This document shows, one piece after another, positions 10,039 through 22,885 of a DNA stretch of 64,000 nucleotides. The DNA lies in the NCBI GenBank assembly GCA_020726505.1, contig JAHLEZ010000004.1, positions 2,480,001-2,544,000 on the forward strand. Reading direction: 5' to 3'. A program made the translations under genes and the position numbers. Each line of letters starts with the position of its first letter. The first letter of the stretch is position 1. Below the pieces are notes generated by a model that was given only the letters and a program-made list of their open reading frames with translations, ran no database searches and was not told the origin of the DNA. Source of the stretch: Leptodontidium sp. MPI-SDFR-AT-0119 (Eukaryota > Ascomycota > Leotiomycetes > Helotiales > Leptodontidiaceae).

Positions 10039-13000
10039 CTTCGATGTGGGGGGTGGTGGGTAGTTGAGTGGTTTGGCTTGGGGGGTTGAGATTGGTGGTG
10101 AGATTGGTAGATGAGGTGAAATGACGCTGTCTGATCAATTGAATCATTCTCGATACCGACTTTCCACTACTTATATCCAACAAGCTTCCTCTCCACAGCT
10201 ATGTCCCCTCGTATCCTGTGCATTACTTCAAAAATTTCCATCGCCATCTCACCAGTCAACAAGTGAAAGACATCTCCTATGACGCAATCAGCACTCTACT
10301 ACTACTGAACTTCCAAATACGAAGCTTCTACTTCACCATGTTGACTAGATGCGAGGTTCATCATCATCGTCACAGAGTAGCATCCCAAAATAGCAATATC
10401 TCGGTCGTGGTGTGTTTTCCCCCTTCGTTTTCACGTCAACCGAGGCGATCTTCTTTCCCACATCGGGAATCTGCGTTCGCACTCTCTTGCACTGTACTAT
10501 TTCACGTACTGCACGTAACGTTAACTCTAATTTTGGAGATTGAATCGGGCCATCGGATGAGATGAGGGCTCTTTGTAAGCTTTCTTGGTATTTGGAGTTG
10601 ATCTGTCATACCTACGGAAACCAGTCAAACAAACTACCGTGCCAGGTTGAGTAAAACGTATGTATTGATGAAGACGAGCGTTGCTGCTGATCGTGAAGCG
10701 GTTCGGGAAGGCCGAGAATACTGCATCGGTAAAATATATATATACGAAGTTGCACAACCCTGCTGTTCTTTCTAACATTAGAAATAGTAGTGTAGCAAGT
10801 CAAATGCTGGGAATGAGATGCGATGCTACACTGCCTAAACGAGGTGAGGCGGGAGAAAAACCCTCAAGCAGTTCAATTTATTTGTATTTCCCTCGCTACG
10901 CCAATCTTCCTACATAACGGATGACGAAGAGGAGAGATACATATTGCTTGGTATAAGAGAACTGTTACCGCCGAGAAATACAGTTGGGAGTCAGAGGTAG
11001 AAGAAGGTGTAGCTGCTGTTTCTTAAGACATGTTCAGTGCAGCCAGCAAGGTGTATCACAGTCTTATTCTTTTCTTTCTCAACAGCTGAGCAAATGTACC
11101 GTAGAGAAGAAAAAATGATACGGAAGAATATAATTATCGCCTCTCTTTTCTCTTGTCATGAATTAGCTTTTCAACTTAACTATTTCCGACCGACATTTCC
11201 TTGGAAATAGGTCACAATCGATTCAACACCTCTACATCACAACCCAAAAACCCCTCTCTTAATCTCCCTCTCAACAGCCCTCATAGCGCTCTTCATATCC
11301 CCCACAAACTACTTTTGTATATGAATCCCTTTGAAACTGCCTTGTTTTTGTTTGATGGTAGAGGATATTGCAAGTTTAACTTGAGTGATAACTCGGGATG
11401 GAGAATGTAAAGTAGAGAGAAAGCGATCGTATCATAAGCTCAAGGTACCTCGGAACTCCAAGCTTCCTTTCTGGAGCGCTCTCCGGTAGAGTGTGTGTAG
11501 AGGTAGGATCCGATGGGATAGGAAAGAATGTATCGAAGTTTTCTTTTGAAAGAAAGAGCAGAACAGAACAGAGAAGGTTTAAGCTGCTTCTTCTTAAATA
11601 TAAGGTTTCGCTCAGTAGCCCTCTCTCCGCACCACAATGTGCGTGAAGTAGGTACCGTATCATCCGATAGGATAGGCTAGGAAGAGGATATCGAAGTCCG
11701 AAGTTCCTCAACTTCCGTTTAAAAGAAAACTCAAAACACAAACCAGAGCAAACCGTTCAACGAACGTCCAAACTCAAAACTTTCTATCTGGAACGCTCTC
11801 CGTGTGAGAATGTGCGCAATGAAGTGGGTGAGATCCGATGGGAATAAGAAGAGGATATTGCAGTTTTCTTTTGAAGGGAGGTGAAAACGTAACATAAGAG
11901 AAAAAGGAATAAACCTAAACGATCAACGAATGTCTGATTGACCTCCAAGCTCTTCCTCTCGTAGCTTTCCTCCGCCAATCGAAGTTTATTTGGTCGTACT
12001 TGCGAATAACTTATCCGAGTAAATTTTACTTAGATGACGATCAAGCGGGAGGGAAACTTTTTTTTTTTTAAGGTTTCCGCTTCTTCTTCTTCTTTCAGAA
12101 TAAAACATCCCGTACTTACTGTAGCTTCACTTTGGTTTGGTCTGGTCTGGTCTGGTTTGGTTTTAGTCGAGCTGTTCTTGCATGTCCAAGCGAGAGCGGT
12201 TTGGGCTGCATGAATCGCATGAAAATGCCGAGTGGTCTGTCTAGGCATGAATTTGTTTCTTGTTTCTTGTTTTGGATTTTGAATTTGGGGGTTCGGAATC
12301 CGTGACAGGCTTGATGAACCACGTGTGCATGGACGGATGGACGGAACGGGACTTTGATGCACGAACGAATGAGGGGAGGGAGGAACGAACCATGGTCTTG
12401 GTGAGATGGGTGTGCATGGTGCGGGAGGGTGGGATCTGAAGAGCGAAACTTTCAATTGGAAAGGGAAATGAAAAGTCGAATAGGTAAATTTACTTTAGGT
12501 TGAATTGTTTTTGAGAGAGGGGAGGGGTTTGGATTAACTTTAGATAAGTTACATTTTATTCAGCAGAGAGAGAGCTGGTGTTACTTTACTTATGGCAGCC
12601 AGCGGCTAAGTCGAGGGAGGCGGAAAGGCTGTTCTACTTTGGGAGCGGAGCTGGGATCTTCTTCACAAGCGAGAGAAGTGCAGTGCAATCTTAATAGATT
12701 TCCAGATCATGTGGGGAGAATCCAGGCTGTTTTTGGAAAGGGTAATTTCAATTCTAAATGCTTGGTATTCTTAGAACGGAACGGAGGGAAAGAAGGGAAG
12801 TTTCTTTGTGAGGGGTGATGTGATGTGATGTGATAATTGAAGTTTCCGAATTGAACATGTTTTTGTGTGCACAAGAGAAGGAGGGGTACCGGATTTCTTG
12901 GAATATGCGATCTTGAGGGGGGGAAGTTGTGGTTATGGTTATGGAAGGTTGGTTACTGCATGCATGTGTGCAGGTACGGCGAAAACGGGCAATGAACGGG

Positions 13001-14595
13001 AAGCTGTAGAGTTGGTTTCTGATTTCTGACTTCTGATTTGGCGTGTCTGTTATCGCTCGTTGGATAAGCAAGATGGATGATGCAGATGCAGATGCATAAG
13101 AGAGGGATAAGGTAAGGCAGGACTCAGGGGTTCGTTCGTGCCGATGAGAAGCCTTAAGAGTATGCATTAAGAAAGCGAAATGCGGTCATCAAAGATTGTG
13201 ATTGATGGGGAGGGATAAGCATGAATGCTGATTAAGACGAAGATGAACACAATGAAGTGGAGATGGGAAAACACAAGGATAAAAAAGAGAGAGAGAGAGA
13301 AAATAGTCGTCAGCTTTGAAATTGCTGGTGGCGTAGAAGGTGGATGATGATGGTTGCAGCTGTGTGTTCTGCTCATTTGTCCTCTGTTGTTGTCCTCCTC
13401 CCTATGGATCTGTATTGGATCTGAATTGTATCGCCCGAGATTGTACCTGACAGCAGACAGCCATCGTGGCTGGATGTTGGGCGGCTGGCTTGAAGTGAGC
13501 AGCGTTCTGATTGGCCCGCAGGTGATGGCGGTAGTAGAATTAATACCTTGCAACTGAGGCTGTTAATCAATGTTCATGCTCCAGGTTTGGCCACTCCCAA
13601 GTCCCCTGTCTGCCCTGCCATGCCATGCCCTGTCCTGCCCTGGTGTGTTCTTCGATTCTTCCTTTCACCGCCGAAGCCGACGCCGAAGCCCAGCCAGACA
13701 GAACAAAGCCCTCACCTGCTTTCCATTGGATGCAATGGCAAGTCCATCCAAGTCCGTACGGAGGTACAGGATTATCATTGGTCTTTCCAAATACAGAAGA
13801 AATCTCTCACTGGGATTTTGATTGTCTCAATTGGCCAGAGGCATGCCCATCCAGACCGTTCCTTTCTCCCCACTCTGAGAAAGACTTGTGATTGGCTTCT
13901 GGTGGCGCGTCCCTTTTACGCAGGGTGCTTAGCGCCACGTCGGCGCGTTTCTCGCCCCCCTGCTCTTGCCCTGGATGTTCTGCTTACCCCTGACACTAAT
14001 CCTTTCCAAGCGCTGGGGCCGTTCTGGTCCCCTTGGTTCGTGCTCTCGTCCCCTTGGAGCCCAGCGAATTCCTCCCTGGCTGTTATCCACCTCCACCACA
14101 GCCAAGCTCGCCAAGTCAACATCCTCAACACCACCCCTCCCCTCCCTCGAGTCCCTCTCCTTCACGTCCTCCCCTTCCTCCTGCTCCTGCACGCCATCCC
14201 TCTTTTGTCCGGCCTCCTCCTCCTCCTCCTGCTCGCAGACCGTCCTGTGCTGGGCTGTGGGGCCGAGAAGCGCGAGCAGCCAGAGCAGCCACTCCCTCGA
14301 CGACCTTTCCCCTTCGAGCGCTAACCAGCCTGACCAGCCTCTCAGAAGGAAAGGCTCGCCCCTTCCTCGACCAGGGGGGCCTCCGCCGCTGGCCTATCTT
14401 TCGAATTGCAATCTCGATCTTCCATCCAAAGGCAAGCCCAAGTGCAAGCAGCCCGTATCCAACGTCGCATCTGGAAGAATTGCACTTGGAATTGCACATC
14501 TTGCCTTTATCCAATGTCTTTCGCTCCAGCTCCAGCACCAGCACCAGCACAATCTCATCGGTCTGCATCTGCATCTGCACAATAATATAATCACC
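10039..14595. other. 4.5-kb noncoding region, repeat-bearing, ending in a long pyrimidine-rich leader
   Basis: No gene is supported between the secreted-protein gene and the coiled-coil gene. The region holds a degenerate tandem repeat (11355-11965, listed separately), a T-run with TTCTTC repeats at 12058-12090, and from about 13550 a very C/T-rich segment that runs into the next start codon and is probably its promoter and leader. One frame is open in phase with the downstream gene from about 13975, but its composition is low-complexity Ser/Pro/Leu and looks noncoding. Confidence 0.5.
11355..11965. repeat. Degenerate tandem repeat, about four copies of 150-170 bp
   Basis: Three near-complete diverged units share ordered anchors: a CTCTCCG block, a GTG-rich stretch, ATCCGAT, then GGATAT or TGTAT with GAAG, and TTTTCTTTTGAA. 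ATCCGAT starts at 11508, 11662 and 11833, giving spacings of 154 and 171. A fourth partial unit at the left matches the segment AGAGGATATTGCA at about 11359. Identity between units is moderate, with indels and substitutions. It is not a simple microsatellite, and no family is recognised. Confidence 0.65.
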
Positions 14596-17500
14596 ATGCC
14601 GGCCGCACGGGAACATGTCGATTCTTCCCTCCACCTCCGTGCCCATACCGCTGTTCTCTCTGATACATCTCACGATTCATCTGACCTTCCGAGCGCCAGC
14701 CCTCCTCCACACCATCTCGACTCCCACAGAACATCCAGTCGTCCCAGGAATCCGTCGCTGTCGGTCCGCTCCCGAACAGAAACCCTTTCTTCTATCACCT
14801 CGACCAGTTCGACCTCGTCGTCGCCTGTTCGCAGAAAACCGCTGCCATCAACAGCCTCTCCCTTGGCGACGAGGTTCTCTTCCGGCGAACACCTCGCTGC
14901 GACGTTGCAACAGCCGGACCAGCCTTACGTTAGACCTTACTCTGTGGACAGCCCAACCCTCCACGACTTTCCTCCCACCTCTAAACTGCCTTTTTCTCCT
15001 GCAGTTGACACGGCACGAAGTTTCTCGAGGTATATGGCCTTTTTGCTTCTGTGAAACGAGGTTGTTTCAACGTCATCGAGATTTTGTTCTGACATTTCAC
15101 CCCTCGCAGATTTCCAAACGAACCAGTGGCTTTGACGTCCGGGACTGCTCCTGACACATCTTTGCCCAATCACCAAGCAAACTCGCAACAGCATCTTCCC
15201 AGCCCTAAGAGTCCGAACCTTGCCGTCCCATCGCAGAAGTTCCCTCAAGCGTCATCATCGGACTCAGAGTCCAAGCATGCGAGGTTAGCCAGCGAATCTG
15301 CTCTCACGTCCGCGTCAGAATCGACCAGTCCATGGTACAGCGACTCCAGCTCGGTCTCTTATTCGCGATCTACTACTATGTCGCTTTTTTCCACGAAACC
15401 CGAACCACCACATACAATAAACGTTAACACCCGGAGCTTCTCCAACGACTCGAGTACGACCATACAAAAATCACAACCCAAATCACCAGGAGGCTCAAAG
15501 CTTGGATCCCTGTTCGGTTGGGGCAATACGTCTCCTGCATCGTCAACAACCTTTTCTTCTGAGAAAGGCTTTTCTCCAATCCCGTCGCCACATACGTTTG
15601 AAAGCAACCTTACTCCCACTGATGTCTCCAAAGCCCCCGCCAGAAACATTCCCAGAGCTATTGATGTCCCAAAGGCCAACGCCGACACGGGTGGTTATTT
15701 TGGAAGCTCATATCTTCAACTCCCATTGGCAACCCCAACCACACCAATACAAGTCGAAGAGATGGAGAAGGAATTGAAGGAGATCAGCTCCGAGCTGGCA
15801 TCTTCCATTCGGAGGGAGATGGACCTGGAAGATCTTGTCGAACGTTTACAATCAGATGCCCTCAATCCATCCTCCAGTCCTGGGAAACGAACAAGCGACT
15901 ACTTTTCGGATTCTGGTACTAGCTCGGTGAGATATGGAGAACCAGACTCCAAGCAAGATGAGATGGACCGGCTGCTTCGGAAAGCCGAGCAAGAGAAAGC
16001 TCAAATGAGGCTGGAATTGACCAACAAAGTCCAGGACGAGAGGACGAGAAGGAAACACCTTGAATCCCAAATTCGGAATCTGGAAGAAAAGGCTTCTCAG
16101 GTTTGTTCCCATGCATGATCATGAATCACTCTTACTAACACCTCTGTAGGTCGACCTTGCTTCGATAAACTCGATGGATGCCAATGGCCGACTCAGAGAC
16201 CTCGAAGCTACCTGCGAAGACCTCCGAAGACGACTGGCCGAGGAGAGACAAGTCAAGGACAATTTCGAGGACCTCCTGACAGCGTTGAAGGGAGAGTTAC
16301 AGAGCTCCCATAATGAGCGTGATAATTTACGGGACGAGATTGTCCCAAGCTTGAGAGCTCGGGTTGAAGGTCTGGAAGCTCAAGCAGCCCAGCATGAAAA
16401 GCTCACGTATGAGCAAACGAAGACGCAGCAAGAACTGCAAACTCTGAAGAACGAGAACCTTAGCTTAATTAATGCACAGAGGCTGCAGATGGAGATGCAA
16501 CAACAGATGAAGAAGTTTAATACGATAGCTGAGGAAGCTTCACCTGCCCCCACTAGTAGATCTTCGGGCCTGTTCCGGTCGAATTCGGTTGCTCAAGGGA
16601 ACGGTATCACCAGAACAAGGCCACCGTCTCTGTCGAGATCCGCATCGGTGAAGACTGCTGAATCGAGAGATTCGCTAGCAGAGAGAGTGAAGGATGTTGA
16701 GCTTCAACGTGATGCTCTACACTCGGCACTCAAGAGTCTCCTCGAACGCCAGGAACATCAGAATCGCGAAAACCAGAAAAAGATCCGCCAACTCGAACTG
16801 GAACGCGACCGAGCACTCTCAAGCTCTCCAAGGCGAGTCGGATATGACAAGGAAGTCGCCAACCTCCGGGAGGAAATCAACGTTCTTCGACGCCGTGCAG
16901 AGGAGGCCATTGAACAAAAGTGGCAATGCGAAAAGGGTCTTAGCGGATTGAAGATGGATTTGGACCGTGCCGAACAGGAGATTGGCTCATTGAGATCGTT
17001 GCTCCATGAAAAGGACATCCTCATCCCAACTGGACCACGTGAACGGAGTGCATCTGGCACCGTATCATCCGAGACCCTCGAGAGAGCGTACAGGGAATTG
17101 CAGCAAGCATATGCCGAGTCCCTAGATCGTGTCAAGAATCTGGAGACTTCCACTGCCAGAGACGAGGAGACTGAGCAGGCTATGAAGGAGCTAGAGCAAA
17201 GTCTCGCGGATGCCATTTCCGAGCGCGACTTCGCCCAGAAAGAGGCCAACTCTCTTCAACAGCAATCCGATTCCTTGCGAGAGGGAGAAAGGGTTCATAT
17301 GGGCAACGAAGTCGCTCTTGCAGAAGAACTCCGTGGTTCAGCAAAGCGGGTTGAGGATCTCGCAGTCCAAGTTCGCCAGCAGCTTGCTACAAACTCAACA
17401 CTTCGACAACGTCTTTCAGAGACTATCGAACGTGGGGACAGAGACCAAAAGGCAAATGCCGAGAAGATCATGTTAATGCAGAGCAAGCTCAAGTCGCTCG

Positions 17501-17967
17501 AGGACCAGCTCATGATCGCTCAACAGAACACAGAGGACAAGGTTTCCCGCCACGAAGACGAGATTCGTGACTTGAAGGAGAGCCATAACATTCAGCTTCA
17601 GCGCATGAAGGAGGGACTTCGCTCTCCTCGTTCCTTTGGGCCTAAAACCCCAATTTCACCCATGTTCGCCAACTCATCGCGAGCTCCAAGGATCATGTCT
17701 ACCACATCCGGCAAGGCCATGACTGTATCCGAGGATTCAAAGATGGAATACCTCAAGCAAAGAGTTGTGGAACTCGAAGCCGCTCTCGCCGAAGCCGATT
17801 CGGAGATGGAAGAAGTTGTCGGGCGTATGAACATCGCTCAGATCGAGGTCATGGAGTTGCAGAATGAGAGAGAAGAGGCGGTGCGTGAGACGAAGCGCCT
17901 ACAACGTCAGATCGAGTCCGAGAAGAAGAGGGCTTTCGAGGATCGATTCGCTACTCTTTCTTCATGA
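14596..17967 (+). CDS. Large coiled-coil protein (1080 aa), fungal, function unknown
   Basis: Exons 14596-15029, 15110-16100 and 16150-17967 encode 1080 residues. Both introns have clean GTATAT/GTTTGT..CAG/TAG ends and restore a single frame. The start ATG has a good context (ATCACCATGCC). Residues 1-330 are Ser/Pro-rich and disordered. From about residue 340 to the end, heptad-rich coiled coil dominates (segments such as EMEKELKEISSELASSIR and LERQEHQNRENQKKIRQL), broken by Ser/Arg-rich linkers (SRSSGLFRSNSVAQ and SPRSFGPKTPISPMF) that look like phosphorylation targets. Proteins of this shape in filamentous fungi are annotated as involucrin-like or M-protein-like because of composition only. 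A cytoskeletal or septal scaffold role is a guess. The frame is open upstream to about 13975, so a longer N-terminus cannot be fully excluded. Confidence 0.85.
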
Positions 17968-18364
17968 AATGACCGAGAATGAAGTTGGATATTTTGAGAG
18001 ACTGCATTTGAAATTGTTGCTTGCGCTTTAGCGGATCCTCTTGTGTCAAACAGACACGCATACCATGCATTACGATATTGGGTAATAAGCCCTTAATATC
18101 ACTTGGGCGAGTAATACTTGCATTCATTCTCTCTGGTATCGTACCGGGAGACGGAGTTTTCTATTTTTTCTTGTACTGCATTTACATGGTTGGGTCGGGT
18201 TGGAAAGCCCTTGTGTTTCTTGCTTATTTTCGAAAGCGAAGCGAGTGTTCCTTATATACCTTTTTGTTAACTTATATTGTATTGAATAGGGGTGTATTAT
18301 ATTTGGGGATGTTGGAGAAGGGGAGAGATAGAGTAGAAGATGAGACTGGGTGTTGGATATGTGA

Positions 18365-18385
18365 GTCTGTCTGTCTGTCTGTCTG
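18365..18385. repeat. TCTG microsatellite
   Basis: About five tandem copies of the tetranucleotide GTCT are seen directly, embedded in the low-complexity intergenic region. Confidence 0.8.
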
Positions 18386-18829
18386 GTGCTGTGGTGGTGC
18401 TGGTGGTGGGTGTGATTTGGATGAGAAAGGGCGAGAAGCTACAGCTGACTAGGCAGAGAAGGAAAGAAGAAGGAGGAGGTTGTACGAGTCAGTTCTCGAG
18501 TCGTGAGATGAGAGAAGATGATGGATGCATAGACAGAAAAGCAGAGAAAGAGGATGAGATAGAATACCATGAATGAAGATCCCAGATCCAGTCCAGGGAC
18601 CACGTCTCCGTCACCCTTATATCCCTTCTACTGCTTCCCGGGTCATTCTGCTGTGTATAACGTGATGTGATGTAAAAGGATGTGAAGCAAAGTCATGCGA
18701 AGAGATGCGATGAGAAGTGAAGGGAAACGCCACCCCAAGTCGATTGAGGAGATGTAGGTTAGGTATATGTCGTACAGTAGGATTATTTGAGGAAGTTCCA
18801 CAGCAAATAATTGAATATTCTTCATTCCT

Positions 18830-18838
18830 TTCTCTCTC

Positions 18839-18869
<31 letters not shown>

Positions 18870-18879
18870 CCTTCCTTTA
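18830..18879. repeat. CTCCCT polypyrimidine microsatellite
   Basis: Repeated CTCCCT hexamers run into CTTCC repeats and give an uninterrupted pyrimidine tract. Such tracts can form triplex DNA; that is general knowledge, not shown here. Confidence 0.8.
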
Positions 18880-20393
18880 GGATAGTTTAGAAGAAAAGAA
18901 AAAGAAAGAAAAAAACACTTGAACTGAACTTTTCTTCTTTCATGGTTTTTGATTTTCAGTTGGATTCGATTTCGTCTTTCTCTCTTCTCCCTTTCCTCTC
19001 TCTCTATTTAATGATTCATTGCTATAAGAAAGAAAGGGGAAAGAATAGCTTCAAGTAAGTAAGGAGGGAGCGAGGGCCCGAGGGGGGGTTGGTTGCTTAC
19101 TCTTGAGTTGGGTTGGGTTGGTTTTGTAAGTAAGTAAGTATATCAAGTAGAGTGATAGGTTAATGTAAGGTAAAGAAGGGAAGGTACTGCATTTCGAAGG
19201 GGGGGGGGACGAAAATACCGTGAAGTAAACACGAAGGAAGGAGGGGGGGGTTGGCTTATATGTCTACCTAATACTTACTTGATTTAGTTAAGTTGGGTTT
19301 GGTATGGTATGAGAAGTAGAAGAAGTATTAAATTCGAGATTGAGGCTGGGTAGGGGAGGGTAGGGGAGGGTTAGTTTTAGTTTTATATGACGAATTGTGA
19401 TTTTTTCAATGGGTGGGATAGGAAGGGAAGGGATGGGTTGGGGTTGGGGTTGCAATAAAGTAGGTGTCTCTCATGGGGAGGTGGGTTGCACAAAGGAGGG
19501 TGGGCTGCTATGGAGGTGGACTGACTGTTTGAGGGAGGATGGTAGATGGAAAGAAGAAGTTTGTGGAAGCATAAATGGGAAATACTTATTTACTTACTTT
19601 ACTGCTGACTGTACAGACGGGAGTGAGTGCTGTCTCGTGTTCAAAGAGGAAGCTAAGCTTGATAGATGAAGTCACTTACCTACCTGCTTACCTACCTACG
19701 GCAGCGAGCGAGTAGGCGCGAGAGTAAATCGGGACTCACTCGGGAAAGTGGATGGTTTTATAAGTCTTTTCATTCATTCCTACTACTCATCCAATTCCAT
19801 TCCATTACAACATTCCCTCACTCCCTCACAAACTTCCCAGCCTCCCCTCCCGCAGAAGTCCTTTTGGTATCAAACCACCTCCTCCCTAGTCTTCACTCAT
19901 TCCTCTCCCCAGTCATCGGTCTATATACATTAATCAAGCTAAAGCAAGTAAAAAGCAAGAAAGGAAAGAGCAAAGGGATCGCAAAAAGTGGTATTGTGTG
20001 ATTCGAATTCTGCTGCAAAGTACAAAACATGACGAAAGAAGAACGTCTAACTTCAACGCAACGTCAATGCAGCATTTGCATGCGCATGTGCAAAAGCCAG
20101 AGCAACTTGAATCTAGTGTATCGTATCATAACGTAGCGTAGCGTAGCAAAAAGTCGATCGACTATCGAAGTATTGTGGTATTAAACAGTTTTCTTTCCAT
20201 CACCTCGACCTCAATTCGCCTTTCCTTATTCGCGAAATCCTTGCTTCGGATATCTGAACTCTCGAGCTCTCTCGTCATGTATGTCATGTCATGTATCCAT
20301 CATGCAAGCCGGATAGACAAACAGACAGACAGGCGTAGACGGGTAGATGAGAGGAAAAGAGAAGATATCGTATCTCGTCACATCACATCCCAT

Positions 20394-22238
20394 CTAAACG
20401 TGGTTGATGCTATCGCGATTGTTATCCGACGAGTGGTTCAAGGTCTTCTCATGATCTTGCGGGTGGGAAGCAGAGTACTTGCTTGCGGCATCATCGACAT
20501 CATTAAGGACCTCTCTCGTCAACTCAACGTAATCGTACGCGAACTCGCCGATCTCAGCATCGTCGATACCGAGGATCTCTGCTTCCTCTGAGGCGCGCAG
20601 GGAGAGACCGGGGATCAGGTTCATGACGAAGAGGATGATGCACGTGCCGAAGAAGGAGTATGCGGCGCCGGATACGGAGTCTGCGATCTGGTACCCGAGT
20701 TGAACCCAGTGGTGGTTGATCCAGCCGCCGGGGATTTCGGAGAAGCCGTCCAGATGCGCTATGTAGTCTGCGGCGAAGAAGGCTGTGAGGATGTTGCCGA
20801 TCAGACCGCCGACTGCGTGCTCGGCGAAGATATCTAGGGCGTCGTCGATTCCGAGGACAAACTTGAGCTTGGTGGCGTACTAGAGAGGGGGTTAGCCTGT
20901 GTTTCGTTTCTGTACTGTTTTTTTCCGTGCTTGAAAAGGGAGGAGAGGGGAAAGAGGGGAGGCTGAGTTGGAAGAGGGGTACTTACGTTAGCACCTGCGG
21001 CACCAACAACACCATAGATGACAGCAGCCCAAGCGGGAACGAAACCAGAACCGGGAGTGATGGCTACGAGACCAGCAATGACACCGGAGCAGAAACCAAC
21101 AGTGGACCACTTGCGCTCAAGACGGTAATCCAGAACACACCAGGTGATGCCTCCAACACAAGCAGCCAAGTTGGTGACCACGGCAGCCATGACCGCACGG
21201 AGGTTGGCAGCCAGTGCGGAACCGGCGTTGAATCCGAACCAACCAACCCACAGGAAGACGGTTCCGATGACAATGTGTGTGACGTTGTGAGGGCGGTAGT
21301 TCAGCTCGTGAGTACCGTGGCCACGACGCTTGCCCAACATGATAGAGTATGCGAGGGCGGCGCATCCAGATGAAATATGCACTGGAGTTCCACCGGCGAA
21401 ATCGAGACCTCCCATCTTGAAAGACCATCCTGTAGCGTTCCATGTCCAGCAGGCAATTGGGTCGTAGATGATTGTACTCCAGACGAACATGAAGACCTGG
21501 AATCTGTTAGATTTCTGTTCCTCGAGATGTCTCTTTTTCTCTCGCTTCAGTTTCAAGGGTGGGGTGGGGGAAGTCAAGACGTACAACAGTGGGGAGCATG
21601 CGACCTCTCTCAGCGACAGCACCAACGGCAAGAGCAACAGTGATGCAGGCAAACATGCCCTGGTACACAGCAAACAGAAGATCCGGGATCTTGGACGAAC
21701 CGACGGAGGGCGCACCGAGGACATTGCGGAAACCAATGTTCTCCAGATCACCGATGTAGCTGCCAGCGGTGTGAGAGAAGGCGAGCGAGTAACCCCAGAA
21801 GAACCATTGGAAGGAGACCACAGCCGTGGCCATGACCGAGAGCCATATCAGAGACAGGGCGGACTTTCTGCGGGCGAGACCAGAATAGAAGAAACTGCAA
21901 GACACAGGAAGGATCAGCCTCTGTCGTACCAGCGCCACGTTCTTGTCTCTCTATTTGCAGGGCTCTCGTATCTGTACTTACCCGACACCTGGAATCATGA
22001 GAAGGACGAGCGCGGTGGCTGTAATCATCCATGCGATATCACCAGACTAGAACGGGGCCATGTATGTCAGCTTTCAATTCCGTGCTTCCGAAGCTTGAGG
22101 AGGGATTGGAGATGTTGGTGCGAGCTTCTTTCTTGGCCGGCCGGCTGTGTGGGGATTTCTCACCTCATAGTAGATATTGAGATCCTCAGTCAGAGAGTCA
22201 CCTCCCGTCATGAGGGTGCTGTTGTATTCGGCGACCAT
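20394..22238 (-). CDS. mep: High-affinity ammonium permease (Mep/Amt family)
   Basis: Five exons on the reverse strand (22164-22238, 21982-22046, 21585-21894, 20987-21496, 20394-20879) give 481 residues, typical for fungal Mep proteins. All four introns restore frame. Amt signatures are DIAWMITATALVLLMIPGVG in helix 1, FFYSGLARRKSAL after it, GMFACITVALAVGAVAERGR, WNATGWSFKMGGLDFAGGTPVH (including the Asp-Phe-Ala-Gly-Gly signature), HGTHELNYRPHN, and GFNAGSALAANLRA. The second pore histidine lies in the last exon near FAEHAVGGLIGN. The C-terminal cytosolic tail carries LSLRASEEAEILGIDDAEIGEFAYDYVEL, written here only as family-typical regulatory tail. The protein imports ammonium across the plasma membrane, and some Mep proteins also act as sensors. 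GATA-factor sites lie upstream. I cannot tell which Mep paralogue this is. Confidence 0.96.
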
Positions 22239-22765
22239 CTTGAAGACCTTCGCGCCGAGGCGGCTGTTTGCGTGCTGGTGAAGGTGATATTATGTATCTG
22301 TAGATGTTGTTTTGGGTGCAGGGTCGAAGTCGCAATTCATTCAAGAACTGCTGCTGGGTGTATTGCAAGGAGCGTGTGTGGTGAAGATGTTGCGCGATCC
22401 GAGAGAAAGGCGCTTCTCTTGAAGAAGAGATCGAAGGGAGAAAGAGGAGAAGAGGTGAAAGGAAGGTAGAAAGTAAGAAGGTATACGGTGGGGGGGATGG
22501 TACGCTTGTATATGAACCTAAAGGAAGTGCAGGTGTCCCTGTCGGGAAGTAGGCCGGCCGCGTCGCGAAAGGTGAGAAAAGTGAGCTAGGCGGATGGCGG
22601 ATGGCGAGTGGGTACGGAGTGGATATCTCAGGGTACGGAAGTACTCGTGTAGGGCAGGGGAGGGCAGGGCAGGGCGTGGGAGTGGGAATCAAATCAGGGG
22701 ATTCCCGATCAGGCGTTTCGTGTGAGGTGAGTGCTGCAGGATGATGGCGTAAGATCTGACTGGCC

Positions 22766-22794
22766 GGCAAGGCAAGGCAAGGCAAGGCAAGGCA
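22766..22794. repeat. GGCAA pentanucleotide repeat
   Basis: Five perfect tandem copies of GGCAA plus a partial sixth are seen directly in the ammonium permease upstream region. A related AGGGC/GGCAGG string lies just downstream of it toward the gene. Confidence 0.85.
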
Positions 22795-22885
22795 CGACAA
22801 CGGCAGACTGGGAAAAGCAATGGCAAGAGGCTATCAAGAGAGAGTAGAGTGTTGACGGTGAAGATGTAGGAAGGAGTTCGAGTCA

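Larger units (their letters stand above)
17968..20393. other. Noncoding, low-complexity intergenic region
   Basis: About 2.4 kb separates the coiled-coil gene from the ammonium permease gene (stop codons face each other). It is packed with simple sequence: TCTG repeats near 18365-18385, CTCCCT repeats near 18830-18879, G runs near 19200 and 19245, TAAG/TTAC repeats, and purine-rich strings. No gene is supported. Confidence 0.55.

Noticed and set aside
12030..12455. 141-codon reverse frame rich in Pro, Ser and Thr-Lys repeats
   Set aside because: The composition follows GGTTTGGTCTGG-type simple repeats in the DNA; there is no protein-like pattern.
20927..22469. Long forward frames opposite the ammonium permease
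   Set aside because: They run across confirmed exon-intron joins of the permease and carry no motifs.
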